From assembly GCA_938041435.1 (NCBI GenBank), contig CALISR010000003.1:1-64000 (forward strand): 64,000 nucleotides of DNA, read 5' to 3'. This stretch comes from an uncultured Candidatus Saccharibacteria bacterium. Lineage in GTDB: Bacteria > Patescibacteriota > Saccharimonadia > Saccharimonadales > Saccharimonadaceae. Shown here in pieces: positions 17,180 to 25,221 of this stretch; position 1 is the first letter of the stretch; each line of letters opens with the position of its first letter. The position numbers and the translations under genes are program-made. The notes under the pieces are model-generated. The model saw only the letters and a program-made list of their open reading frames with translations. It did no database searches and was not told the DNA's origin.

Positions 17180-19054
17180 TTAGCGCAAAGGGATGACAAT
17201 CTCATCATCGTCATCATCCTGACTAGCCTGCTCTTGATGTTGAATCCGGTTGGCTTCATTGGCAATGGCAGCAACGGACAAATCAGAGTTGCTGGCTAGT
17301 CTAATTATATCAGGCGAGACGGTGTTTGTGCTAGTGTTTGGCGGCAGATTGTTGCGTTGCTGGGCGAGCTGCTCTTCACGCAGGCGTTCCTCGCGCGTGG
17401 GGGTTGTCTTGGCGTAATAACTGGGGTCGAGCGGCTGAATGACTGACTGATGAATGCTCGGGTATGGGTTGTAGCGTACTGCCATATCGATGACATTTTT
17501 ATCATCAGCCAATGCTGAGCGCTCTCGGTAGGATACTGCGGCTGGGGTGGGTGCAGGTGCCGGCGTAGACTGAGCCGGTGCGACGGGTGGCTGCTGAGGT
17601 GGTGCTGGCTGGTAGGTAGGCTGCTGGGGAGGATATGGTGTGGGGATTTGCGGATAATTGGAGGCTACTGTTGGAGTTGGTTGCTCTGCAGGTACTGGGG
17701 TGAATGATGGCTGAGTGTCGGCAGGAGGCGCTTCAGCTGGTGGGTTGCTGAGTGTAGTTGTCGTGTGCGTGGCTGACTTTTGGGGTGGTACAAGGGGCAC
17801 GACATCGGTGCTGGGAGTGGCGTGCTGGCGCAGGTTGGCATAGATTGCTTCAAAAGATGGTGTTTCTTCTGGCTTGGGCTCTGGCGCAGTTTCTGCTATA
17901 GGCTTGGGCGGCGTGTAGGGCTTGCTCAGGGCATCCGGCAAGACCGAATCGTGTGGAATAACGGCCGGCAGTGCCATTGGCAGAGACTGGAGTGAGTCGT
18001 GCTCTGGCATGGGCTGTGGCTTGGCAGTAGGTGTTTCGTCATGCGGCGCGTCGTCCACTGGTGAAATTTCGTATACCTCGGTAGATTGCTGAGGGGGATA
18101 AGAGTTTGGTTGATCCTGATAGGTGTCAGCATTGGGTAAGGGAGCTTGGTAATGTGACGATGCAGTGCGATTCTCGGGGAAGCTCGTGGACGAATATGAC
18201 ACCGCTGGGCGCTGAGGCTCTGGTGCTGGGTATGGCGGCTCTGGCATACGAGGCTGAGGCGGCGACACTGGCGCAAAGCCAGCGTCATCAACGGGTGGCT
18301 GGTACGGTGGTGTAGCCTGTGGTGGAGTGCTTGGAGCTGGCTGCGGTGCTGCCTGGTATGGTTGCGGCTGAGTCTGCGGCCATGCTGGCTGATATGGCAC
18401 GGGAGCTTGTGGAGCTTGCTGGAGTGGTTGCCCATCAGCTACAGCGGGCAGTGCCGCTGGTGGAGCTTGCATGCGCTCAATGGCGGCTCGGCGCCGGGCT
18501 TGGTTGGATTGCTCGATGCGCCGCGTCATTGCTCGCGCTTCGCTGCTGTTATCATCAAACATGTCAGAGGTCTGCTGCGCCTCGAAGTAGACGTCACTAA
18601 TCATCGACCCCTGTGCATCGGGCACGCGGGTGTGGCGAATGGACCAGCCATGAGTATCAGCCAGCTGCGACAGATACGCCAGGCGGCGCTCGGCTTCGTC
18701 TTGGCTGAGATTTTTCGTTCGCTCAATTTCTACCTTCTCGGGTACTGTAATCTCAATCAATGAGTTAATGCCATCAGGCTGCCACATGCGCCGGCGTGGC
18801 TTAGTGTAGAACGACACTACCGCTGCGAGGTAAACCTCCATTGGCTGATCCTTACGCAGCGGCAAGGCCAGTGCACCAAACAGCAGAATAATCGGCACCG
18901 GAATAACTGCCAGCGGCAAAAACACCTGTGACAATCCCCACGCCAACGCAATCCCCGCCGCCGCAACTAGCAGATAAATAAACTGGCGAAAGCTAAACGG
19001 CCCAAGAATCTTATCCTCTGCCTCTACATCCTGCGCAACCTTATATCTCGACAT
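17180..19054 (-). CDS. PrgI/VirB3-like T4SS protein with long proline-rich tail
   Basis: A 624-residue protein. The first 100 residues match PrgI: YKVAQDVEAEDKILGPFSFR, then two membrane segments (about 27-45 and 48-66) and the FYTKPRRRMWQPDG end. PrgI/VirB3 proteins anchor the VirB4 ATPase at the membrane. A short folded stretch (about 105-185) follows, then some 330 residues rich in Pro, Gln and Ala, and a final acidic QDDDDDEIVIPLR. Ordinary PrgI proteins are about 120 residues, so the tail is an unusual extension, perhaps a flexible docking arm. TATAAT lies 13 bases before the ATG at 19054. Confidence 0.85.
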   Translation of the reverse strand: MSRYKVAQDVEAEDKILGPFSFRQFIYLLVAAAGIALAWGLSQVFLPLAVIPVPIILLFGALALPLRKDQPMEVYLAAVVSFYTKPRRRMWQPDGINSLIEITVPEKVEIERTKNLSQDEAERRLAYLSQLADTHGWSIRHTRVPDAQGSMISDVYFEAQQTSDMFDDNSSEARAMTRRIEQSNQARRRAAIERMQAPPAALPAVADGQPLQQAPQAPVPYQPAWPQTQPQPYQAAPQPAPSTPPQATPPYQPPVDDAGFAPVSPPQPRMPEPPYPAPEPQRPAVSYSSTSFPENRTASSHYQAPLPNADTYQDQPNSYPPQQSTEVYEISPVDDAPHDETPTAKPQPMPEHDSLQSLPMALPAVIPHDSVLPDALSKPYTPPKPIAETAPEPKPEETPSFEAIYANLRQHATPSTDVVPLVPPQKSATHTTTTLSNPPAEAPPADTQPSFTPVPAEQPTPTVASNYPQIPTPYPPQQPTYQPAPPQQPPVAPAQSTPAPAPTPAAVSYRERSALADDKNVIDMAVRYNPYPSIHQSVIQPLDPSYYAKTTPTREERLREEQLAQQRNNLPPNTSTNTVSPDIIRLASNSDLSVAAIANEANRIQHQEQASQDDDDDEIVIPLR

Positions 19055-19104
19055 AGCTTATGTACTTATTATAGCATGAGGGGGATGGGAGGATATAGAT
19101 AAGA

Positions 19105-22086
19105 TTATCTTCTAAGGCTACGATTTGGTCGATTACCTCGTACTTTGAAAGGTTGTTGCAACTGTTGATTAATTCGGTTTTGTTCTGCTCGTGCGAGCCC
19201 ATCTATAATGCCATCAGATACAGCCTGAGCGGTTTTTCTTGCGTTTGCAGCAGCTTCTTCTTCTCTGGCTTTAACTTCCTCTGCGCTCCGCTTTGCGTCT
19301 TGTTTTGTTTTATCTGCCTCAGCTGCAGCCAATGCATCCTGCGACTGCTGATATGCATGAAGGGCTCCAGACGAACCGCCCAGTTTCTGCTTAGCTTCGG
19401 CAGTAACCCTGTGGCCTTCAGGACCACTTAGATAGCTGCTAACATCCTGTTGAAAGCCAGCGAAGTCTGAATGGCTCCAGCCGCCACCATCTTGAGAAAC
19501 GATACTATTAATAACCGAGCCAAGCTTAGGATCTGAGAGGACAACATCTGGTTTGTAAGAGCTAACACCGCTACCTTTACCTGCTCGCGTCAAAATTGAT
19601 TCTGTCAGGAATTGTGCACCATCCTCAACTTTACCCTCAGTGTAGCCACCAAGTGCACTTGTACCAACCATCTTACCCCAGCCATTCTCTAGAAGAGCAC
19701 TTCCAGATTCCTTCATAACCATTTTACGTTCTTTTTCGGAGAATTGGCTGGCTATACCAGGGGTTACCCGTATAAGATCAGCTACTTCTGGAGCATCCAT
19801 AGTCGGTATAAGTTTTCGTTGTGCTGCGACCATTTGCTTAGCAGTCATTGTTGACCCATCAAAATTCTTACCCGTCATAAGCATGGTCTTGAGTTGTGAT
19901 CGATCATAACGCTTTTGGTATGCCATGATACGTGAAATATCTTCTTCGTATTCTTTCTCCTCTAGCTCACCTGCAAGGGTTTCTCGCTCCTCAGCGTTGC
20001 CTTTACCACCAAGTGTATCAAATAGGTTTGCATGTAACCCCGTAGCTTTAGCATAATCCTTGGATTGTCGGAGTTTTTTCTGACGTTTTCGTCGCTCGTT
20101 GGCACGGGCTATACCATAGCCGAGCTTTGTCTCTTGTGCGCCATCGAAGAGACTTCTCTTAGCACCAGATTTTGCCATAGCATTGAATGTGCCTGCTGCT
20201 CCCTTCGCAAAGGCGCCAATTGTACCAGTGGCTGCCATCGCACCTTGCAACAGTATTGTTGAGCTAAGCATAGGTAGTGTGCTAGCGCCAATTGCAACAA
20301 ACTGTGACACTGGATCGCCAAGCGTTGAAAATACGTGCGCAGCGACTTTTGATAGACCAAACACGATAGCAATCATTGGGTATACCACAAGCAAACCAAG
20401 GAACATATCCCACCACTTCTTGAAGAACTTCTCAGTATTTGGTAGTAATAAGGAGACAAACGCAAGTGGGGCGACGAGTGCTAGGATGACAATAAACGCA
20501 TTACGACCGATAAGGATTAAGAAAGTAATAAGCAATCCAATAACAGCACCTACCAAGAGAATAATAAGAAGAGAAAATTCTGCGAGAGAGGCTAAACCTG
20601 CAACAGCCGCGACTGTGCCAATTGTGATACCTGCATTTACAACAGTTCCAAAAAAGTCAGATACACCAGGTGAATATTCTTTTGAGCCTCCGAGTGTGTT
20701 TATCAAACCATATAATGATCCACCAAGAATATTCGACAAATCAACCATTACCTGACTAATATAGAGAGATATATTGATCAAAATGGTAACCATGATAAGC
20801 TTGGGTAGCATGCTTTTGACGCCATAGTTAGATAGCCCAAGCCCCGTCATTTGCGAGTAGATAATAAAGAGAAAGGCAAAAACCAGAAGAATATTAGCAA
20901 TGTTACGGAAGGAAGTCCAAACACTGGTGGCACCTGGGGTCTTTAGCAATTCTGGTTTGACAAATAGGAAGTTATTAATAATGCCGTACAAAGCGTCAGT
21001 GAGCTTGCCCATAAAGTTAACCGCAGGACAAACAATCCAGCCGATAGCACCAACACTTTCTGGACATGTTGAAGTGCCCTCATCTTGAGTTGGCGCATTA
21101 CCAGAACAACTTGGAGAATCTGGGTTTTCTTGACAATACTTGGCATCAGGCTTTTCGGACCCTGCAGCAGAACCGTCTTTTTTGTCTTTATCGCTTCTAT
21201 AGGAGGCATTATATTTTTTGATGAGTTTAGATGCACCGTCAGCCCATTTATTCATAGCCTGAGCAATTCCTGCGCAACTAATCTTGACCGACTCCTTACC
21301 GTCAGCATGTGTGTATATTTTGGTATCCTTATCTTTTGAACCGGAGAGATTATGGCTAGAAATACTACCAGTATCAGGGTCGACAATCTTTACCCCAGTT
21401 ACAACATTGGTGTCACCAGCTTTTGCACTATCATTGACACTATATCCGCAGCCATTAGTAAGAGCGGAATGAAGCATAATATATGAACCAGATTCATTCC
21501 CCATTGCTGTTAACATATCAACAACTTTGCCATTTGACTCCTTGTAGTATGTGGTGGTTATAAACTTTTTGAGTTTTTCAACACCATCGTCACTAAAATC
21601 TCCTGAAAAATCATTTGAACCCGTTTCACAATCCTGGCTAGTGTTTGCTTTAATTCCTCCTGATCTATGAATTGGCCCTTGCATATTACAGAGCATCTTG
21701 AGAGGGGTTGTCTTCCACAGTTTAGCAGCTCTCTTTACGACAGTGTTGCATAATGCCCGGCCCTCATCATCTTCGGGCACGGCTTTATCGAGATATGTTG
21801 GTGCTGTTTTTGCATTCCAACTCCATCCGTCTGCCCACCATCGTCCATCCACTGCATCTTTAGCAGAAATCTTATGCGCACCACCACTCAAATCATCAGA
21901 TGATTCATGTACACACGTCTTTATCGCACTAAAGTAATAATACGATGCCGCTCGATCTCTTAACGTCCACTTCATAACTGGTGCGTCTGATTCAGCAGAG
22001 GCAGGAGCGCTAAGAGTAAATGTGTTGATAGCGACAGCAAGAACAAGTATAAGTGCAAAAATTTTTCGAAATTTTGTAGATAGCAT
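19105..22086 (-). CDS. VirB6/TrbL-like polytopic T4SS channel protein (copy 1)
   Basis: A 993-residue protein. A signal peptide (residues 1-31, ending SAPASA) is followed by an outside domain of about 320 residues with many Cys, then a block of about seven membrane segments (roughly 355-640) that starts with IGWIVCPAVNFMGKLTDALY and includes LFIIYSQMTGLGLSNYGVK. A charged cytoplasmic tail follows (about 640-993), with Lys/Arg-rich helices and a basic C-terminus. The membrane block is clearly homologous to that of the protein at 53548-56529. VirB6 proteins form the inner-membrane channel. It is the first gene of the leftward operon. Confidence 0.87.
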   Translation of the reverse strand: MLSTKFRKIFALILVLAVAINTFTLSAPASAESDAPVMKWTLRDRAASYYYFSAIKTCVHESSDDLSGGAHKISAKDAVDGRWWADGWSWNAKTAPTYLDKAVPEDDEGRALCNTVVKRAAKLWKTTPLKMLCNMQGPIHRSGGIKANTSQDCETGSNDFSGDFSDDGVEKLKKFITTTYYKESNGKVVDMLTAMGNESGSYIMLHSALTNGCGYSVNDSAKAGDTNVVTGVKIVDPDTGSISSHNLSGSKDKDTKIYTHADGKESVKISCAGIAQAMNKWADGASKLIKKYNASYRSDKDKKDGSAAGSEKPDAKYCQENPDSPSCSGNAPTQDEGTSTCPESVGAIGWIVCPAVNFMGKLTDALYGIINNFLFVKPELLKTPGATSVWTSFRNIANILLVFAFLFIIYSQMTGLGLSNYGVKSMLPKLIMVTILINISLYISQVMVDLSNILGGSLYGLINTLGGSKEYSPGVSDFFGTVVNAGITIGTVAAVAGLASLAEFSLLIILLVGAVIGLLITFLILIGRNAFIVILALVAPLAFVSLLLPNTEKFFKKWWDMFLGLLVVYPMIAIVFGLSKVAAHVFSTLGDPVSQFVAIGASTLPMLSSTILLQGAMAATGTIGAFAKGAAGTFNAMAKSGAKRSLFDGAQETKLGYGIARANERRKRQKKLRQSKDYAKATGLHANLFDTLGGKGNAEERETLAGELEEKEYEEDISRIMAYQKRYDRSQLKTMLMTGKNFDGSTMTAKQMVAAQRKLIPTMDAPEVADLIRVTPGIASQFSEKERKMVMKESGSALLENGWGKMVGTSALGGYTEGKVEDGAQFLTESILTRAGKGSGVSSYKPDVVLSDPKLGSVINSIVSQDGGGWSHSDFAGFQQDVSSYLSGPEGHRVTAEAKQKLGGSSGALHAYQQSQDALAAAEADKTKQDAKRSAEEVKAREEEAAANARKTAQAVSDGIIDGLARAEQNRINQQLQQPFKVRGNRPNRSLRR

Positions 22087-22198
22087 ATATGTATCTATTT
22101 AATCACATATGAGGTGAGAATAAAATACAAGCGGAGGGGTTTTCGAGCATTAAAAGCATAAACCCCATTTGCTAATAGAAAATTCTATCATTATGTTA

Positions 22199-22272
22199 TA
22201 TAATAGCGGTTAGCACGTTTGTTTGAGGGGACAAATATGCTATCCGCCATCTTCTCCGCTCACTGAAAGGAG
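22199..22272 (+). promoter_or_regulatory. Promoter, leader peptide ORF and ribosome-binding site
   Basis: TATAAT (22199-22204) should start a transcript near 22211. A nine-codon ORF, ATG at 22237 to TGA at 22264-22266 (MLSAIFSAH), has its own GAGGGG site, and its stop codon runs directly into AAAGGAGG, the ribosome-binding site of the next gene. The arrangement suggests translational coupling or attenuation. Confidence 0.5.
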
Positions 22273-22281
22273 GTGAGAAGA

Positions 22282-22728
22282 ATGAGTGGATTAATCATTG
22301 CCGCTATATGTGGCAGTGTGTTTCTTTTCGGGCTGATGATAGCCCGAGATAAACGACAACTTATTATTGTTGTTGCTATATTGATCGTCTTTTTGGCGGT
22401 CTGGGCCATTCTTTGGAGTGGTCATTTTGCTAAAGAGACTTATCCAAGTCTCTTTGGTACGACTTACCTAGCCCTGGTGGGGCTAGGTATCAATAGCTGG
22501 CGATTTGCGTCAGCTGGAGGTCTGCAGAAGCCCTTCGTTTATATTCGAAGCGCCCTTCTGTTGTCAACATGCTACTTTATCGTGGCATGTATACTGGCAG
22601 TTGGCCTTGATTGGCCTGCTGTTTTCATCGCTCTCCCCTTTGCTATCGCTTTTGCGATATACAAAGAGGTAGAGATCCGCCAGGCCCGTCGGGCCCGTGA
22701 GGAGGAGGAAGAAAATGCGGGGCTTTAA
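22282..22728 (+). CDS. Small polytopic membrane protein, unknown function
   Basis: A 148-residue protein with about four to five membrane segments (roughly 3-20, 27-48, 55-75, 85-110 and 112-130) and a charged C-terminus rich in Arg and Glu (RQARRAREEEEENA). No family was recognised. The ATG at 22282 has a perfect AAAGGAGG nine bases upstream, so it is preferred to the in-frame GTG at 22273. It is transcribed away from the T4SS operon and closed by a terminator at 22750-22783. Confidence 0.75.
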   Translation: MSGLIIAAICGSVFLFGLMIARDKRQLIIVVAILIVFLAVWAILWSGHFAKETYPSLFGTTYLALVGLGINSWRFASAGGLQKPFVYIRSALLLSTCYFIVACILAVGLDWPAVFIALPFAIAFAIYKEVEIRQARRAREEEEENAGL

Positions 22729-22749
22729 GCCCTGCGCCCTCCCCCTATG

Positions 22750-22783
22750 CCGCCCATCCCTCCTCTGGGCGGTCTTTTCTTTG
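22750..22783 (+). terminator. Rho-independent terminator after the small membrane protein
   Basis: CCGCCCA (22750-22756) pairs with TGGGCGG (22766-22772), followed by TCTTTTCTTT. Confidence 0.9.
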
Positions 22784-22811
22784 CGCTATAGTTGGTTCAA
22801 TCAGAAATAAA

Positions 22812-22854
22812 AACAATATAAGAGAGAAGGCGGCTTCTTAACCTTCTCTCTTAT
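22812..22854 (-). terminator. Rho-independent terminator of the leftward gene at 22872
   Basis: ATAAGAGAGAAGG (22818-22830) pairs perfectly with CCTTCTCTCTTAT (22842-22854); on the minus strand ATTGTTTTT follows. Confidence 0.9.
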
Positions 22855-22871
22855 CTTAATAACCCTCGATA

Positions 22872-24110
22872 CTACCGTATGGTAACATGTGTAGAAACAT
22901 AGCGAACACCAGTTGTTCCATTTGGTGTTGTCGTGTTCTCCGAAACGAAATACACTCTGTAGCGTGGGCTCTGGGGAGACGGTTGGACAACAAAAGCAAC
23001 TTCACCATGTGGTGCAATATGCTCTGTGTTTGTCCCATCGGCATCACTTTGGCGTTCTGGAAGGGTATATGTCCTACCTCCATCTGCGGAATTACGCCCA
23101 ACAGTATATGAGTGAGAAGTGTTTCGCACTTGACGTGTTAGATTAGTAGGATCGATAGCCGGGTCTTCTGCCGATGCGCTAACTAGGTCATCATTTCTTA
23201 CCCATCGATCGAGAGTTTGCAGTAGCTCATTCTTTCGGTTGTGTGGATACTGAAGGTTATTGACCTTTTCTGTAACATTCGGGTCATTATTACCAGGCAT
23301 CCTATCAAATGCCAAAATAGCCGCGGCTGCTGCTTTGGCTTGTTTTAGAGCATTCTCACCATTATCCTTTGCGCTCGTAATGATATTGTATGCTACGAAG
23401 TGGTGGATACCGGATGCAGTAAGGGCGTCTTGAGCTGTATACTCACTTGCCTGCCTGGATGGTGGCAATTTCGCAACACGCTTGAGGTCTGCAATAGATA
23501 CGATTGGGAGCCCATCACTATCAACCTGGCCAGCCTCTTGTGGTATTGATGGAAAGTATTCTGGTACTTTCTCAATAGCTTTATCTGTGTAAGTTTCAAG
23601 TAACACTTGAGCAAGGCAATCCTTGACGTCTTGCTCGGGGCTACCAATGATGGTCTCAGGGCTGCCGCTTAATAAATTCTGACAAGCTTGCTGATTCTCC
23701 GGAGAAAGGGATCGCCAGGTATCGGTTGTTTGTATTTTCTCGAGCGGTGGTTGATATGGCTCAGCCGTTTGGGTTACTTCGGGAGTAGGATTTTGATTTA
23801 CTTCGTTTTCTGCGATATTTTCCAGCTCAGCAGCTTTTTGCTCTTGTTGATGCTTTTTTGCCTGGTATGCAGCATACCCACCAACTCCTAAAACTGCAGC
23901 CCCAATAGCGCCAAAGCCCAACAGATCTCTTCTAGTGGTCTTTATATCCTTAAGTTTGCCTAAGATCGAAAATTTTTCATTGTTATGGTCTGGCGAAGGC
24001 TGGTCTTGTGACTCCTTTGGAATAACAGCAACATCAGGGCTCTGTGGAGTTTGTGAACGATGCCATTCGTCTGGTGTTTGTGTTGGTGGCCGATCATACG
24101 TTTGTGTCAT
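22872..24110 (-). CDS. Membrane-anchored protein with twin-arginine-like motif, unknown function
   Basis: A 412-residue protein. A hydrophilic Pro/Asp-rich region (1-55) precedes TTRRDLLGFG (58-67) and a single hydrophobic segment (about 64-82), then a coiled-coil-like stretch and a large outside domain that includes two Cys in QQACQNLL and VKDCLAQV. The RR-x-L-L pattern looks like a Tat signal, but the long N-region and the lack of a cleavage site make a plain membrane anchor equally likely. No fold was recognised. The ATG at 24110 has GGGGAGG ten bases ahead; an in-frame TTG at 24119 is too close to that site. It ends at a strong terminator. Confidence 0.75.
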   Translation of the reverse strand: MTQTYDRPPTQTPDEWHRSQTPQSPDVAVIPKESQDQPSPDHNNEKFSILGKLKDIKTTRRDLLGFGAIGAAVLGVGGYAAYQAKKHQQEQKAAELENIAENEVNQNPTPEVTQTAEPYQPPLEKIQTTDTWRSLSPENQQACQNLLSGSPETIIGSPEQDVKDCLAQVLLETYTDKAIEKVPEYFPSIPQEAGQVDSDGLPIVSIADLKRVAKLPPSRQASEYTAQDALTASGIHHFVAYNIITSAKDNGENALKQAKAAAAAILAFDRMPGNNDPNVTEKVNNLQYPHNRKNELLQTLDRWVRNDDLVSASAEDPAIDPTNLTRQVRNTSHSYTVGRNSADGGRTYTLPERQSDADGTNTEHIAPHGEVAFVVQPSPQSPRYRVYFVSENTTTPNGTTGVRYVSTHVTIR

Positions 24111-24325
24111 AAGCTTCAATCCTCCCCAATACAGGATTAGTGGTTATGTGTGCTATTATATGCGCACTTGCGTTTCATGCTACCATTGTTTGCGCAGCAG
24201 GTCAAATATTTTTTGGCCTCTGTTGAGAAAAATAGATAACGAGTATAGACAGAGGTTAACATAGAAATATATTCGAACGATATTTTTTGGTAAAAAATAA
24301 GAGATATTTTATACATAAGATAATG

Positions 24326-24889
24326 TTATCTATGCCGAGATGTATGCCTCGCATGTATGTACGATCCAATGCCTATTGCCTCACCCAGAGCAGTTACCGA
24401 CAGCGCAGTAAGGAATTCTGTGGTGTGTTGTTGGTATTGTTTAGTCTGCTGAGAGGATATGGTTGGCCGTTCAACAGGAGCGGGTGGTGTGCTGTGTGAT
24501 TGCTTCCACTGTCGGTAATTATTAATAAGTTCTGGAATGTGTGCTGCCTGCCGGATGCCAATGGCAGTCATCATTGCTGCGTACATAACATCTACACCGA
24601 GTAACGTGGCAGTTGTTGTCGAATATGATTCCGCCTTGAGCTGCTGGCTGTGGCTCTGTGTAGCGCAGGCACCCATATATCCTTGGTATAAATGCCCTAC
24701 CGACATAATACCAAAAACTGCGACTGCACCAATCATATGCTTCGTCTTTTGCGAATCTGGTGCAGTCATATAGTCCTTATAGATATCCTTGAGGAAGAAT
24801 TTTCCAGCAAAGGGTGCCTTGTCGATGGCAGCGAAGAGAGGATTTTTTGGTTGTTTGGCCGCCTGGTTGGGTTTGTGATTTTGCTCCAT
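24326..24889 (-). CDS. Small membrane protein, unknown function
   Basis: A 187-residue protein with about two to four hydrophobic segments (about 53-72, 92-112 and 155-175), basic ends and a His-rich C-terminus (YIHARHTSRHR). No family was recognised. A good sigma-70 type promoter lies directly upstream: TTGACA, 16 bases, TATGCT, with the ATG 12 bases later. It reads leftward from the tRNA-Ser gene. Confidence 0.65.
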   Translation of the reverse strand: MEQNHKPNQAAKQPKNPLFAAIDKAPFAGKFFLKDIYKDYMTAPDSQKTKHMIGAVAVFGIMSVGHLYQGYMGACATQSHSQQLKAESYSTTTATLLGVDVMYAAMMTAIGIRQAAHIPELINNYRQWKQSHSTPPAPVERPTISSQQTKQYQQHTTEFLTALSVTALGEAIGIGSYIHARHTSRHR

Positions 24890-24901
24890 AGGCTATTATT
24901 T

Positions 24902-24929
24902 AGCATACTATTGAGTATTATTTTGTCAA
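24902..24929 (-). promoter_or_regulatory. Sigma-70 type promoter of the gene at 24326-24889
   Basis: On the minus strand, TTGACA (24929-24924) is separated by 16 bases from TATGCT (24907-24902). The start codon follows 12 bases later. Confidence 0.6.
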
Positions 24930-24993
24930 ATTGAGCAATCATCTAGGTAGCCCATTGCCACCCTACCCTACATCCGCTATAATACAGAGGTAC

Positions 24994-25083
24994 GGAGAGG
25001 TGCAAGAGTGGTTGAATTGGCACGCCTGGAACGCGTGTGTGGCGGCAACGTCACCCAGGGTTCGAATCCCTGTCTCTCCGCCA
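24994..25083 (+). tRNA. tRNA-Ser (anticodon GGA)
   Basis: A class II tRNA with acceptor GGAGAGG/TCTCTCC, D arm, anticodon loop CTGGAAC inside stem ACGC/GCGT, a long variable arm, the T arm GTTCGAATC and an encoded CCA. It reads UCC and UCU. TATAAT at 24978-24983 is its -10 box. Confidence 0.95.
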
Positions 25084-25221
25084 TATCAGCGCCAGGCGGC
25101 ACGCTGCCATAGAAGTGCGCTGCTGATTCGTCTTTTGGCATGATGCGTGGCTATACTGCATATTTTTGTGCAGATTGGGCTTGCAGAAATGTTTTTTGAC
25201 AGTTTATACTAAAGGATAATT

